Source of the DNA: Niallia taxi
GTDB lineage: Bacteria > Bacillota > Bacilli > Bacillales > Cytobacillaceae
Reading direction: 5' to 3'
NCBI RefSeq assembly: GCF_004005475.1
Contig: NZ_RZTZ01000001.1
Span: forward strand, 124,001 to 188,000
Length of the DNA stretch: 64,000 bases
Part shown: in pieces, positions 39,984 to 49,408 of the stretch
Layout: each line of letters begins with the position of its first letter
How positions within the stretch are numbered: the stretch's first letter is position 1
The notes under the pieces: generated by a model
Databases searched by the model: none
What the model was told of the DNA's origin: nothing
Seen by the model: the letters and a program-made list of their open reading frames with translations, nothing else
Made by a program: the position numbers and the translations under genes

Positions 39984-41126
39984 TTATAGAAGTGTGCTTG
40001 CATTTTTTCTCGTTTCTTGATCAACCTCTTGTATAATAGCAAGGCTTGGATTTGTAATAGAACGATGATTATTCAACGCGCTTTCGATCAGCTCCTCAAT
40101 TTGCAGGAAGCTGATTTCCCCTTTCAAGAACCTGGAAACAGCCACTTCATTGGCAGCATTAAGGACAGTCGGTAGCGTACCGCCAGCTTTTCCCGCTTCT
40201 ATGGCAAAATGCAGGCAGCGGAAGCGTTCAAGATCCATATCTTGAAAATGCAGCTTCCCGATTTTCGCCAAATTCAATCGTTCTGACGACTGTAGCGGCA
40301 GCCTATCCGGATATGTCAGTGCATACTGGATAGGTACCTTCATATCTGGTGTGCCAAGCTGAGCGAGAACACTGCTGTCATGGAACTCAACCATTGAGTG
40401 GATGATACTTTCCTTATGTAATAAGACATCAATTTTATCATAAGGCAATCCAAATAACCAAAATGCCTCAATAACTTCCAACCCTTTGTTCATCATTGTT
40501 GCCGAATCAATCGTAATTTTGGCACCCATTGACCAGTTTGGATGCTTCAAAGCATCCTCCACTGTTACATGCTTTAAATCATCTCTGGACAAATCACGAA
40601 AGCTTCCGCCAGACGCTGTAATAATTAATCTGTCAATATTCTTTTCTCTTTCACCTTGTAAGCATTGATAAATGGCTGAATGCTCACTGTCAACAGGCAG
40701 GATGGAAACATTATTCTTTTTTGCTGCTTCCATTACCAAATGACCTGCAGTCACCAATGTTTCCTTATTAGCAATGGCAATTGTTTTTCTAGCTTCAATC
40801 GCTTGCAAAGTAGGATAAAGGCCAACACTACCTAATACAGCATTGACGAGTACTTCTGCTTTATCAAATACAGCAACCTCGACCAAACCTTCTTGGCCAA
40901 ACATTATTTTTGTATTTGGAAATTCAGCTTTTAATGTATCACAATCTTTCTTTTCAAAAACCGATACAAGAGAAGGCTTGAATTCTGAAATAATCTTTCT
41001 TGTCAGCTCCAAATTTTTGCCTGATGAAAAGGCAACAAGCTTAAAGCTTTCCGGATGCTCTCTTATAACATCCAACGTTTGTGTCCCAACCGAACCGGTT
41101 GCTCCCAATAAACTTATATGTTTCAT
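39984..41126 (-). CDS. dxr: 1-deoxy-D-xylulose 5-phosphate reductoisomerase
   Basis: This 380-residue enzyme has the NADPH-binding [13 protein letters not shown] (8-20), the metal-binding [11 protein letters not shown] segment (about 143-153) and the NMGAKI-like block [20 protein letters not shown]. It catalyses the second step of the MEP isoprenoid pathway, which feeds undecaprenyl phosphate made by UppS upstream. A GGGAGTGAG box supports the start. It lies 89 bp after cdsA. Confidence 0.97.
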   Translation of the reverse strand: MKHISLLGATGSVGTQTLDVIREHPESFKLVAFSSGKNLELTRKIISEFKPSLVSVFEKKDCDTLKAEFPNTKIMFGQEGLVEVAVFDKAEVLVNAVLGSVGLYPTLQAIEARKTIAIANKETLVTAGHLVMEAAKKNNVSILPVDSEHSAIYQCLQGEREKNIDRLIITASGGSFRDLSRDDLKHVTVEDALKHPNWSMGAKITIDSATMMNKGLEVIEAFWLFGLPYDKIDVLLHKESIIHSMVEFHDSSVLAQLGTPDMKVPIQYALTYPDRLPLQSSERLNLAKIGKLHFQDMDLERFRCLHFAIEAGKAGGTLPTVLNAANEVAVSRFLKGEISFLQIEELIESALNNHRSITNPSLAIIQEVDQETRKNASTLL

Positions 41127-41215
41127 TGTCTCACTCCCAGACCATGTTGCATTTCTTTTTTCCTTTGTTATTTGTATACATTGTTAAATAAAAGCAGTCT
41201 TCCAAGATTATTCGA

Positions 41216-42010
41216 TTATAGCTTACCTAGCATGTCTAAAATAAAATACAGCAATGGCCATACAAATAATAAACTGTCGAAACGGTCTAAAATACCACCG
41301 TGTCCAGGCAATATTCTCCCGGAATCTTTTACACCGTAATGGCGTTTTAATGCAGACTCTGCCAAATCACCAATTTGTCCAAAAATAGACAAAATAATTG
41401 TGATTAAAGGTATTATAGACCATTCTATGTAGCCGAACACATAAAATAGAACCGCAACTACTACAGCACATACAATGCCCCCAACAAAACCTTCAACTGT
41501 TTTATTTGGACTGATTTCCGGCCATAACTTTCTTTTGCCGAATGCTCGTCCAATGAAGTAGGCCCCTGAATCTGTAGCCCAAATAATAAATAAGGAGTAT
41601 ACAAGCATTGTCAGATCATTATTGCTTATCTGTACAAAGAAATGGAAGCCCACGCCTATATAGAGTACGGAAAGGACAGAAAAGCCGACGTCGTCAAATG
41701 TAAACTTGTTTTTAGATGCGACCATGTAGGTTAAATAAAGGAGGATTGCAAGCAATCCGATTTCTGTTTTGGACAAGTTCCAGTCAGCGAGAAAACCGAT
41801 GTACTCATCTGGAAGAATAAATATCCATGTTACTAGCAAGGAAAGCACACCGCTAAATGACCATAAGTGCAGTTTTCTCATTTTCAGCAGCTCATATAAA
41901 GCGATGGCGCCAATTAAAAATGTGAACAGCACTAAAGGCATATCACCAAGCAGGATAAACAGGATAAACACAGCTGCTGCAAGTACTCCTGTTATAATTC
42001 TCTGTTTCAT
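41216..42010 (-). CDS. cdsA: Phosphatidate cytidylyltransferase
   Basis: This 264-residue integral membrane enzyme has about eight membrane segments and the CdsA signature KRHYGVKDSGRILPGHGG followed by ILDRFDSL near the C-terminus. It makes CDP-diacylglycerol for phospholipid synthesis. The start is ATG 42010 (MKQRIITG), 16 bp after uppS; an in-frame TTG at 42040 inside uppS has no better support. The ribosome binding site (AGGGTTGTG) is modest. Confidence 0.95.
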   Translation of the reverse strand: MKQRIITGVLAAAVFILFILLGDMPLVLFTFLIGAIALYELLKMRKLHLWSFSGVLSLLVTWIFILPDEYIGFLADWNLSKTEIGLLAILLYLTYMVASKNKFTFDDVGFSVLSVLYIGVGFHFFVQISNNDLTMLVYSLFIIWATDSGAYFIGRAFGKRKLWPEISPNKTVEGFVGGIVCAVVVAVLFYVFGYIEWSIIPLITIILSIFGQIGDLAESALKRHYGVKDSGRILPGHGGILDRFDSLLFVWPLLYFILDMLGKL

Positions 42011-42026
42011 ACATTCACAACCCTTA

Positions 42027-42803
42027 TTAGACTCCTCCAAAACGCCGCTGGCGATTTTGGAATACTTCGATTGCTTCGATTAAATGCTCTTCTTTAAAAT
42101 CTGGCCAGAGAACATCTGTAAACCAAAGCTCTGTATAGGCAAGCTGCCACAACATAAAATTGCTTATCCGGATTTCACCGCTTGTGCGAATGAGCAAGTC
42201 TGGATCATTTAATCCGCCAGTCATCAAGTAAGATGAAAAAACTTCCTCTGTAATTCCATTTGCATCAAGCTCTCCGGTTTGGCTATCTTTAACGATGTTG
42301 TTAACTGCTTGCAGAATTTCTGATCTGCTTCCATAATTCAAAGCAAAATTCAAATTCAAGCCAGTATTATTTTTTGTTTTTTCCACCGCATTATCCAAAG
42401 CTTTTAAGGTATGTTCCGGAAGCTTTTCTGTATAGCCAATTGCCGTTACACGAACATTCTTCTCCATTAGCTCTGGCAAGAAGGTGCTTAAGAATTGTTC
42501 TGGCAGTGACATTATATAATCAACTTCCGTTTTTGGCCGTTTCCAATTCTCAGTAGAAAAGGCATATAGGGTCAAAACTTTTATTCCCAATTCATCGGCC
42601 ATCTTTGTAATACGTTTTACACATTTCATTCCTTCATGATGGCCAGCTATTCTTGGCAGCTTTCTTTTCTTTGCCCATCTCCCATTACCATCCATAATAA
42701 TGGCGACATGCTCTGGAATTTTCTGCTGCTTCACATTGCTTATTTGGTCTTGGAGAGTTTTAGTAGTGGTCCCCGTTTTCCATAACCTTAATTTGTTAAA
42801 CAT
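42027..42803 (-). CDS. uppS: Isoprenyl transferase (undecaprenyl pyrophosphate synthase)
   Basis: This 258-residue cis-prenyltransferase has the active-site motif IMDGNGRWAKKR (about 36-47), the HHEGMK block and the C-terminal DLLIRTSGEIRISNFMLWQ. It makes the C55 lipid carrier for peptidoglycan and teichoic acid. It is followed closely by cdsA. A promoter (42864-42891) lies in the long gap after frr, so uppS begins its own transcription unit. Confidence 0.97.
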   Translation of the reverse strand: MFNKLRLWKTGTTTKTLQDQISNVKQQKIPEHVAIIMDGNGRWAKKRKLPRIAGHHEGMKCVKRITKMADELGIKVLTLYAFSTENWKRPKTEVDYIMSLPEQFLSTFLPELMEKNVRVTAIGYTEKLPEHTLKALDNAVEKTKNNTGLNLNFALNYGSRSEILQAVNNIVKDSQTGELDANGITEEVFSSYLMTGGLNDPDLLIRTSGEIRISNFMLWQLAYTELWFTDVLWPDFKEEHLIEAIEVFQNRQRRFGGV

Positions 42804-42863
42804 ACTATTGTTCCTCCAAAGTAGATCCTCTCACATCATCTATATCCTTCATTACATTCTGTT

Positions 42864-42891
42864 CTTATATAATTAACTAAATAAACTTCAA
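42864..42891 (-). promoter_or_regulatory. Sigma-A promoter of uppS
   Basis: The -35 TTGAAG (42886-42891) and -10 TATAAG (42864-42869) are 16 bp apart, about 60 bases before the uppS start. Confidence 0.5.
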
Positions 42892-43003
42892 AATTACCTG
42901 TAAATGCAAGCAAAAGTGAGGGCAGGCTTACATGTTCCCTTTATATCTTAAAGGAAACTAGTCTTCATAAGCAACCAAAAATAAAAATAGCCGATAATAA
43001 TGC

Positions 43004-43031
43004 GAAAAAACCCCCTAATAATAGAGGGTTT
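43004..43031 (-). terminator. frr terminator
   Basis: AAACCCT (43024-43030) pairs with AGGGGGTTT (43008-43016) around an AT-rich loop, followed by further T on the minus strand. It lies about 180 bases after frr. Confidence 0.75.
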
Positions 43032-43207
43032 CAGACTTTACTTTTGATCCCATCTCCTGTTCCAGACCATTTATATTAACTATTAAATGTCCTGTTGGCA
43101 TGGCTGATGGCAGCACCTAGCCTTAAGCATTAACCAGCAAGGCATTGATGGTAAAGGTCAGTCATCTTCGTATCGGCAATTATGTTTTTTGCAACAGCAG
43201 TCAACAA

Positions 43208-43764
43208 TTATACCTCTAAAATTTCTTTTTCTTTTTCTTTAGTCAATGCATCAACTTTACTGATATATTCATCTGTTAACTTTTGAATGTCATCACTGAA
43301 GCCGCGAAGTGCATCTTCCGTTATGTCACCATTCTTTTCAAGCTTCTTCAAGTCATCATTTCCGTCTCTGCGGATGTTGCGGATAGCAATTTTTGCATCT
43401 TCAGATTCTTTTTTGACGTTTTTCACAAGCTCTTTACGGCGTTCTTCTGTCAGCATTGGGATTGTCAAGCGAATGATGTTACCGTCATTCGTTGGATTTA
43501 AACCAATATCAGACTTCAAGATAGCTTTTTCAATATCACCTAAAATGGATTTATCATATGGTTGAATAACAAGAAGTCTTGCTTCAGGCACGCTGATTCC
43601 AGCCACTTGATTTACTGGTGTCGGAGCACCATAATAATCTACAGAAATTCTGTCAAGAAGGGCAGCATTAGCTCTTCCTGCACGGATACTTGCAAGCTCA
43701 CGAGAATAGCTTTGAATTGCTTTATCCATTCTTTCCTTTGTACTTGAAATAACTTGTTTCGGCA

Positions 43765-43765
<1 letters not shown>
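43208..43765 (-). CDS. frr: Ribosome recycling factor
   Basis: This 185-residue factor is the exact usual length of RRF and has the N-terminal [16 protein letters not shown], the hinge, and the C-terminal long-helix pattern with [14 protein letters not shown]. It splits post-termination ribosomes with EF-G. Its ATG overlaps the pyrH stop by one base (TAATG), so the two are translationally coupled. Confidence 0.98.
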
Positions 43766-44517
<752 letters not shown>

Positions 44518-44545
44518 TTAAAAATAGGGAACACAATGTGCTCCC
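44518..44545 (-). terminator. tsf terminator
   Basis: GGGAGCAC pairs with GTGTTCCC (8 bp with one G-U) around a tiny loop, followed by TATTTTTAAA on the minus strand. A second hairpin, AGGAACACA with TGTGTTCCT, lies further upstream near 44664-44686. Both fall between tsf and pyrH. Confidence 0.7.
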
Positions 44546-44706
44546 CTTCTTAAACTTGTCGAAACACTCTCAAAAGCCATTCCATGCTGCAGAGCATTAA
44601 TGCTTGCAGAGGTTTTGATTAAGAGCGCATTCAATCAAATAACCATTTCATGAATGATTCATGTTATAAGGAACACAGATGTGTTCCTATATTGAAGTCG
44701 ACAATA

Positions 44707-45591
44707 TTATTTTTTGTTTACTTGGTTCATAACTTCTTCAGCAAAGTTATCTTCACGTTTTTCGATTCCTTCTCCTACTTCGTAGCGAACGAATTCACGT
44801 AGAGTTGCACCTTTAGATTCAACGAATTGACGAACCTTTTGGTCAGGATTTTTAACGAAAGTTTGGTCAAGAACACAAACGTCTTCGAAGTATTTGCCAA
44901 GACGGCCTTCAACCATTTTCGCAACGATGTTTTCAGGTTTTCCTTCGTTAAGTGCTTGTTGTGTTAATACTTCTCTTTCGTGCTCTACTTCTTCTTGAGA
45001 AACTTGGTCACGAGAAACGTATTTAGGGTTAAGTGCAGCGATATGCATAGCAATATCTTTTGCAGCAGCGTCATCAGTAGATCCTTCTAATACTGTTAGA
45101 ACACCAATGCGTCCGCCCATGTGAAGGTAAGCACCGAAAGCATCGCTATCTGTTTTTGATTTGATTTCAAAACGGCGCAATGAAAGTTTTTCACCAATTT
45201 TAGCCATAGCAGTATTGATGTGTGCTTCTACAGTTGTTCCTTCTGTAATATGTTGAGCAGTAGCTTCTTCTACAGTAGCAGGTTTGTTGCTTAGAAGATG
45301 TGCTGCAAGTTCTTTAACAAGTACTTGGAAACCTTCGTTTTTAGCAACAAAGTCTGTTTCTGAGTTAACTTCAAGGATTACTGCTTCGTTACCTTCTACA
45401 GCGATGTAAGTAGTACCTTCTGCAGCAATACGGTCTGCTTTTTTAGCAGCGCTAGCGATACCTTTTTCACGTAGGAAATCGATCGCTTTTTCGATATCAC
45501 CGTTTGTTTCAGTTAGTGCTTTTTTACAATCCATCATTCCAGCACCAGTTTTTTCACGAAGTTCTTTAACCATTTGAGCTGTTACAGCCAT
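44707..45591 (-). CDS. tsf: Elongation factor Ts
   Basis: This 294-residue factor has the conserved [16 protein letters not shown] (11-26), the EF-Tu contact [11 protein letters not shown] (about 79-89) and a C-terminal [20 protein letters not shown]. It recycles EF-Tu-GDP to the GTP form. It lies 229 bp after rpsB, across a strong terminator, so its level depends on read-through or a separate promoter. A GGAGGAAAC box precedes the start. Confidence 0.98.
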   Translation of the reverse strand: MAVTAQMVKELREKTGAGMMDCKKALTETNGDIEKAIDFLREKGIASAAKKADRIAAEGTTYIAVEGNEAVILEVNSETDFVAKNEGFQVLVKELAAHLLSNKPATVEEATAQHITEGTTVEAHINTAMAKIGEKLSLRRFEIKSKTDSDAFGAYLHMGGRIGVLTVLEGSTDDAAAKDIAMHIAALNPKYVSRDQVSQEEVEHEREVLTQQALNEGKPENIVAKMVEGRLGKYFEDVCVLDQTFVKNPDQKVRQFVESKGATLREFVRYEVGEGIEKREDNFAEEVMNQVNKK

Positions 45592-45672
45592 GTTTGTTTC
45601 CTCCTTGTAATATCCGTATGTACGTATACTTATTGTTTGTCCATTTATTATTGCTTTTAAGCAATTCTCTTT

Positions 45673-45712
45673 AAAAAAAGGTGATAAGAGGGCTGCTCTT
45701 TATCACCTTTTC
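45673..45712 (-). terminator. Strong terminator between rpsB and tsf
   Basis: AAAAGGTGATAA pairs with TTATCACCTTTT around a 12-nt loop, with three more T after the stem on the minus strand. It is about 110 bases after the rpsB stop. Confidence 0.9.
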
Positions 45713-45820
45713 TACAAGTCCCTAAACTAGAGTGTCTAGCAAAAGACTACTAGGTTGATAAAAACCACGGTGTGATCTCTATGCTCTGTTCGTTTTTGTA
45801 GCAGACACAGTTATTTTGAC

Positions 45821-46522
45821 TTAAGCAGTTGTTACTTCTTCGCCTTGTTTAGCTTCAAGAATAGCATCTGCCATTTTTGCAGTTAATAGTTTCACAGCAC
45901 GGATTGCGTCGTCGTTCGCAGGAATAACAACATCAATTTCGTCTGGATCACAGTTTGTATCAACAATTCCAACGATTGGAATATTCAATTTATGCGCTTC
46001 AGCAACTGCAATGCGCTCTTTGCGTGGATCTACAATGAACAATGCATCTGGCATTTTTTTCATTTCTTTGATTCCGCCCAAGAATTTTTCCAAGCGCTCA
46101 AGCTCTTTGTTCAATTGAACTACTTCTTTTTTAGGAAGTACTTCAAAAGTACCGTCTTCAGACATTCTTTCGATATCTTTCAAACGAGCAATACGTTTTT
46201 GGATTGTTTCAAAGTTTGTTAAAGTTCCACCCAACCAGCGTTGGTTAACATAGTATTGACCAGAACGGATAGCTTCTTCTTTAACTGAATCTTGTGCTTG
46301 TTTTTTAGTTCCTACGAAAAGAACAGTTCCGCCGTTACCAGCAAGTTCTTTCACATAGTTGTAAGCTTCTTCAACCTTTTTAACTGTTTTTTGAAGGTCG
46401 ATGATGTAGATACCGTTACGCTCCGTGAAAATGAATTTTTTCATTTTTGGGTTCCAACGGCGAGTCTGGTGACCGAAGTGTACACCAGCTTCAAGCAATT
46501 GTTTCATTGAGATTACTGACAT
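45821..46522 (-). CDS. rpsB: 30S ribosomal protein S2
   Basis: This 233-residue protein has the S2 signature blocks [20 protein letters not shown] at the start and [18 protein letters not shown] (about 181-198) near the end. It is a late-assembling 30S protein near the mRNA exit. A good sigma-A promoter (46637-46665) precedes it and a strong terminator follows, so it is largely its own unit. The ribosome binding site is AGGAGGAAC. Confidence 0.98.
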   Translation of the reverse strand: MSVISMKQLLEAGVHFGHQTRRWNPKMKKFIFTERNGIYIIDLQKTVKKVEEAYNYVKELAGNGGTVLFVGTKKQAQDSVKEEAIRSGQYYVNQRWLGGTLTNFETIQKRIARLKDIERMSEDGTFEVLPKKEVVQLNKELERLEKFLGGIKEMKKMPDALFIVDPRKERIAVAEAHKLNIPIVGIVDTNCDPDEIDVVIPANDDAIRAVKLLTAKMADAILEAKQGEEVTTA

Positions 46523-46636
46523 GTTTGTTCCTCCTAGTGGTTTTGTTTTCCTCCGCTTTTTTCATATTCAATCAAAACTGTAGCAATACAGCACCAATGA
46601 TTAAATCCAAAAGCGTGTGTATTAACACCGTTTTTT

Positions 46637-46665
46637 AATATAGCATATGTATGATAGACAATCAA
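46637..46665 (-). promoter_or_regulatory. Sigma-A promoter of rpsB
   Basis: The -35 TTGATT (46660-46665) and -10 TATATT (46637-46642) are 17 bp apart, with a TG just upstream of the -10. Transcription should begin about 110 bases before rpsB, immediately after the swrB stop codon, leaving a leader long enough for S2 autocontrol. Confidence 0.75.
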
Positions 46666-46666
46666 G

Positions 46667-47296
46667 CTATTCGTGATTATTTTGTCTAAATTTCAACAAT
46701 AATTCTATTTCTGTCTTTCCTTTGTTCAATTGTTTAGCAATTTCTTCAATCGTTTTCCCTTGCTCCTCAAGCTCTGTCACTACCTCAAGCAGAGTCTTTT
46801 CCTTTTCCTCTGGCTCTTCTTCTTTTTCGACAATTGCTTCATCTGCAATATCCTCTTCTTGAACAGCCTTTTCCTTTTCCTTTTCCTTTTCCTTTTCCTT
46901 TTCCTCTGGATTTTGCGGCAAGATTAAGTCCAGCAGCTCTTCTACATCATCATTGCCTGCAGATTTCTCAAAGGTTTGATAGGATTTGGCCGCTGCTTTA
47001 TATGTATTGATCATCGGTATTGGTTTCGGTTCACTAACTTCTAACGTACTTCGCGGCTCTTCCATTTTGCTTTCCTCTAAATTATCATCAAGCCTTTGAA
47101 CTCTATCAAGAAACAATTCATTTTCCTCTTTTATTTCTGCAATAAAGCTCGAAACGATTTCTTCCATTTCTTCTAGAGCCTTTTCCTGACGACTTTCAAA
47201 TGCTGCCAGCCTGTTTTGTCTTATAAACAGCAACGCAATGCATAGCAAGGCCAAAATATTTAATGCAATACTAAAAACAAGCAGAAAATTCACCAT
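46667..47296 (-). CDS. swrB: Swarming motility protein SwrB (YlxL, DUF6115-type)
   Basis: This 209-residue protein has one N-terminal membrane segment (about 2-24), a coiled-coil region (about 28-75), a charged low-complexity middle with six Glu-Lys pairs (about 132-143) and a C-terminal helical block TLLEVVTELEEQGKTIEEIAKQLNKGKTEIE resembling a small HTH. In B. subtilis SwrB (YlxL) sits directly after sigD and promotes assembly of the flagellar type III export gate and swarming. The Glu-Lys run is encoded by a perfect hexanucleotide repeat and could vary in length without frameshift. Confidence 0.88.
   Translation of the reverse strand: MVNFLLVFSIALNILALLCIALLFIRQNRLAAFESRQEKALEEMEEIVSSFIAEIKEENELFLDRVQRLDDNLEESKMEEPRSTLEVSEPKPIPMINTYKAAAKSYQTFEKSAGNDDVEELLDLILPQNPEEKEKEKEKEKEKAVQEEDIADEAIVEKEEEPEEKEKTLLEVVTELEEQGKTIEEIAKQLNKGKTEIELLLKFRQNNHE
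46867..46902. repeat. Perfect hexanucleotide tandem repeat (CCTTTT)6 inside swrB
   Basis: Six perfect copies of CCTTTT on the plus strand (AAAAGG in the coding sense) encode six Glu-Lys pairs. The unit is a multiple of three, so copy-number change would lengthen or shorten the linker and not break the frame. Confidence 0.95.
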
Positions 47297-47311
47297 TGTT
47301 TTTACCTCAAT

Positions 47312-47620
47312 CTATCCACTATAGTCAATATTATTTCCTTTATAAGGGTGTTCAGAAAGTAACAGCTCCTCATCTCTATTCTGTTTTCTCTTTCCTTGAG
47401 AATCAGAGCGGTTCTTTCCATCTTTGTGTCTATTACTGGAGATATTCCCTTTTTCTTCTCCTTTAATAACAGTTGTTCTTTTTTTTATTTCTTCTTGCAA
47501 GGTGGCCTGCAGGGCATTATTGTTCATCAATTGCCCGCGCTGATCCTGCTGGTCCTGTATTTTCCCTGCGTCAAATGTTCTCGGCAAGGCCACCTGCATT
47601 TCGATTGCTTTTAAACTCAT
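47312..47620 (-). CDS. Small conserved protein of the sigD-swrB interval, function unknown
   Basis: This 102-residue hydrophilic protein begins MSLKAIEMQVALPRTFDAGK, then has a Gln-rich stretch, KKRTTVIKGEEKG and a basic, Asn/Lys-rich C-terminus. It lies 11 bp after sigD and 15 bp before swrB with an AGAGG box, so it is part of that operon. The N-terminal pattern with VALPRT...GKIQ recalls short proteins next to sigD in other bacilli; I know no function. No membrane segment or enzyme motif is visible. It may be flagellum-related by position only. Confidence 0.75.
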   Translation of the reverse strand: MSLKAIEMQVALPRTFDAGKIQDQQDQRGQLMNNNALQATLQEEIKKRTTVIKGEEKGNISSNRHKDGKNRSDSQGKRKQNRDEELLLSEHPYKGNNIDYSG

Positions 47621-47631
47621 ATTCGAAGCCT

Positions 47632-48396
47632 CTATATTACCTTCTCTAAAGAATGTCTTAGTTTATAAATTGCCTTTGAGTGGATTTGGGAAATACGGGA
47701 AGTAGATAGGTTCATCACTTGGCCAATTTCAGTTAGTGTCAGTTCTTCTTTATAAAATAAGCTAAGGACAAGCTGCTCTTTATCATTCAATGTTTCAATC
47801 ATGGACGCCATTTCCTGTATCAATTCGTCTTTCATCACTTTCTCTTCCGGTATTTCCGTTTTATCGTCTCTAATTGCAAATGTTGGGCCTTCCTTTTCGT
47901 CCGACTCATTCAGCTGCTCATCAATCGAAAGGACGTTGGCAAAAAAGTGCTCATTCATGGTTGAGTATACTTCGTCTGTGGATAAATCCAAGTCATCAGC
48001 AATTTCTTGAACTGTTACGTTTCTCATCATTTTCTGTTCAAGCTTTTCAATTGTTGCCTCAATTTTCTTTGTCTTTTCTCGAGTTCCTCTTGAAAGCCAG
48101 TCTTCCTTTCTCAAGCCGTCAATAATGCTGCCTCTAATGCGAAAAGACGCATATGTGTCAAATTTCAAGTCACGCTTCGGATCAAATCTTTCTAGAGCAT
48201 CATATAGTCCAATCATGCCTAAACTGTTCAACTCTTCTCTTGAGACGCTTTTAGGAAGACCTACAGAGATGCGCTGGACGTGAAAACTAACAAGCGGCAT
48301 ATACTTTTTAATTAACGTATTGCATGCATCTGTGTCCCTATTTGTGTTCCACATCTCCCATGCATTCTTCTCCTCTAATGTCGTCTCATTTGCCAT
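47632..48396 (-). CDS. sigD: RNA polymerase sigma factor SigD (FliA type)
   Basis: This 254-residue sigma-28 factor has region 2 with VSFHVQRISVGLPKS and LERFDPKRDLKFDTYASFRIRG split over about 30-75, and region 4 with FYKEELTLTEIGQVMNLSTS near 217-236. It transcribes late flagellar, motility, chemotaxis and autolysin genes. The start is ATG 48396 with GGAGG six bases upstream; the earlier ATG (48402) abuts the box. A 508-bp gap with terminator-like hairpins separates it from cheD, unlike the tight B. subtilis fla/che operon. Confidence 0.96.
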   Translation of the reverse strand: MANETTLEEKNAWEMWNTNRDTDACNTLIKKYMPLVSFHVQRISVGLPKSVSREELNSLGMIGLYDALERFDPKRDLKFDTYASFRIRGSIIDGLRKEDWLSRGTREKTKKIEATIEKLEQKMMRNVTVQEIADDLDLSTDEVYSTMNEHFFANVLSIDEQLNESDEKEGPTFAIRDDKTEIPEEKVMKDELIQEMASMIETLNDKEQLVLSLFYKEELTLTEIGQVMNLSTSRISQIHSKAIYKLRHSLEKVI

Positions 48397-48475
48397 AAAC
48401 ATCCTCCTCGAACAGCATTACTATTTATTAGTTATATTATTTCTTTATTTTGAACTCTCTCGACCATATCCATAC

Positions 48476-48512
48476 TAAAAACCTTCTTTATCTATAAATA
48501 GAAGAGGTTTTA
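48476..48512 (-). terminator. Terminator-like hairpin upstream of sigD
   Basis: AAACCTCTTC pairs imperfectly with GAAGGTTT around an AT-rich loop, followed by TTT on the minus strand. It lies about 80 bases before the sigD start, so a promoter would have to lie between it and sigD, or it is read through. Confidence 0.5.
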
Positions 48513-48561
48513 TGCTTATCTCCCCTGTACAGAAGATAAAATCTGTTTTATTTAATAACTA

Positions 48562-48608
48562 CAAAACAAAATAGTGCTTTCCTACCCAATATGAGAAATG
48601 CACTATTC
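48562..48608 (-). terminator. Terminator downstream of cheD / candidate small RNA
   Basis: AATAGTGC pairs with GCACTATT (8 bp), extended inwards by TTTC with GAAA, and is followed by TTTTGTTTTG on the minus strand. It is about 300 bases after cheD and about 130 bases after the promoter at 48740-48768. Confidence 0.7.
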
Positions 48609-48733
48609 AATCCAATAAGACGCATATCCTATATTAATTTAAAAGGAAAACAACTAAATTAAAAGATGGAAACCTGTATCTTCAATGATTGTACAGCTCT
48701 CCGCCTCTTAAACTTTACCACTGTCGAAATTTC
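48562..48733 (-). ncRNA. Candidate small RNA in the cheD-sigD gap
   Basis: A promoter-like TTGCAA-17-TACTAT pair (48740-48768) is followed about 130-170 bases later by a good terminator hairpin, with no gene between. That layout predicts a transcript of roughly 170 nt. Function and existence are unproven; it could equally be relic leader DNA. Confidence 0.3.
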
Positions 48734-48739
48734 TGCGGA

Positions 48740-48768
48740 ATAGTACTTTAAACCTATTTTTGTTGCAA
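48740..48768 (-). promoter_or_regulatory. Sigma-A-like promoter in the cheD-sigD gap
   Basis: The -35 TTGCAA (48763-48768) and -10 TACTAT (48740-48745) are separated by 17 bp. It could drive sigD by read-through of the two downstream hairpins, or a small RNA. Confidence 0.45.
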
Positions 48769-48910
48769 ATTTACTATATGTAAAAAAAGGATGGTTTTTT
48801 CATTCTTTTATAGTTCTTTAATCCTGTTTTTCCTAATTGAAAAAAGCCTGCACTTCATCAGTGTTGACTTTACTATATTGTCCACCTTATGGGATATTTC
48901 AGATAAATCT

Positions 48911-49408
48911 TTATATAATATGTGTTCCTTTATTAACAGTACGTATCATCAGTTCATGTGTTGCTGGATTAAACTCGATTGTTCTCCCGCTGTTACCGCC
49001 GACATCTTCTGCCCAAATTTTGATATTGAGTGTATTTAATGCCTTCTTGACCGCTTCGACATTACGTGGACCAATTCTCATAACATCACTAGTTCCGCTA
49101 AATTGAAACATTTGTGCTCCACCGGCAATTTTTGCCTTTAAGGAAAACTTACTTGCCCCCAGTTCTCCTAACTTGTTTACTAGCTCCGTTATGGCTGTGT
49201 CAGCAAATTTAGCAATATTGACGGGTCCACTCTTGCTTAATGATGAATCAGGAAGCATGATATGAGCTAAACCTGCAATAGACCTTCTCTCATCATATAA
49301 AACGATGCCAACACAAGATCCAAGCCCGGAAGTTCTTATTAACTCCGGTGCTTTGACTGTGTTCATATCCGCTATACCAACCTTCACGATAGTAGCTTGA
49401 TCAATCAT
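48911..49408 (-). CDS. cheD: Chemoreceptor glutamine deamidase CheD
   Basis: This 165-residue deamidase has the catalytic cysteine and histidine in [13 protein letters not shown] (about 27-39) and [11 protein letters not shown] (about 46-56). It deamidates chemoreceptor glutamines and binds CheC, stimulating its phosphatase in the B. subtilis adaptation system. It overlaps cheC by 8 bp, with GGGAGTGA inside cheC as ribosome binding site. It is the last gene of the fla/che cluster before the long gap. Confidence 0.96.
   Translation of the reverse strand: MIDQATIVKVGIADMNTVKAPELIRTSGLGSCVGIVLYDERRSIAGLAHIMLPDSSLSKSGPVNIAKFADTAITELVNKLGELGASKFSLKAKIAGGAQMFQFSGTSDVMRIGPRNVEAVKKALNTLNIKIWAEDVGGNSGRTIEFNPATHELMIRTVNKGTHII

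Larger units (their letters stand above)
42804..43207. other. frr-uppS intergenic region
   Basis: This 404-bp gap holds the frr terminator (43004-43031) and a sigma-A promoter for uppS (42864-42891). The 170 bases between frr and the terminator have several short complementary blocks (for example GCCTT/AAGGC) but no coding frame and no structure that I recognise. Confidence 0.6.
48403..48910. other. Enlarged cheD-sigD intergenic region
   Basis: This 508-bp, AT-rich gap has no gene that I can support. It contains a sigma-A-like promoter (48740-48768) and two terminator-like hairpins (48562-48608 and 48476-48512). A short frame beginning at ATG near 48646 could encode a 25-residue hydrophobic peptide. 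I looked for a cyclic-di-GMP riboswitch and did not find its core. Confidence 0.7.

Noticed and set aside
48403-48910. Cyclic-di-GMP riboswitch upstream of sigD
   Set aside because: The GC-rich core and tetraloop/receptor elements of the GEMM class are absent; the region is AT-rich.
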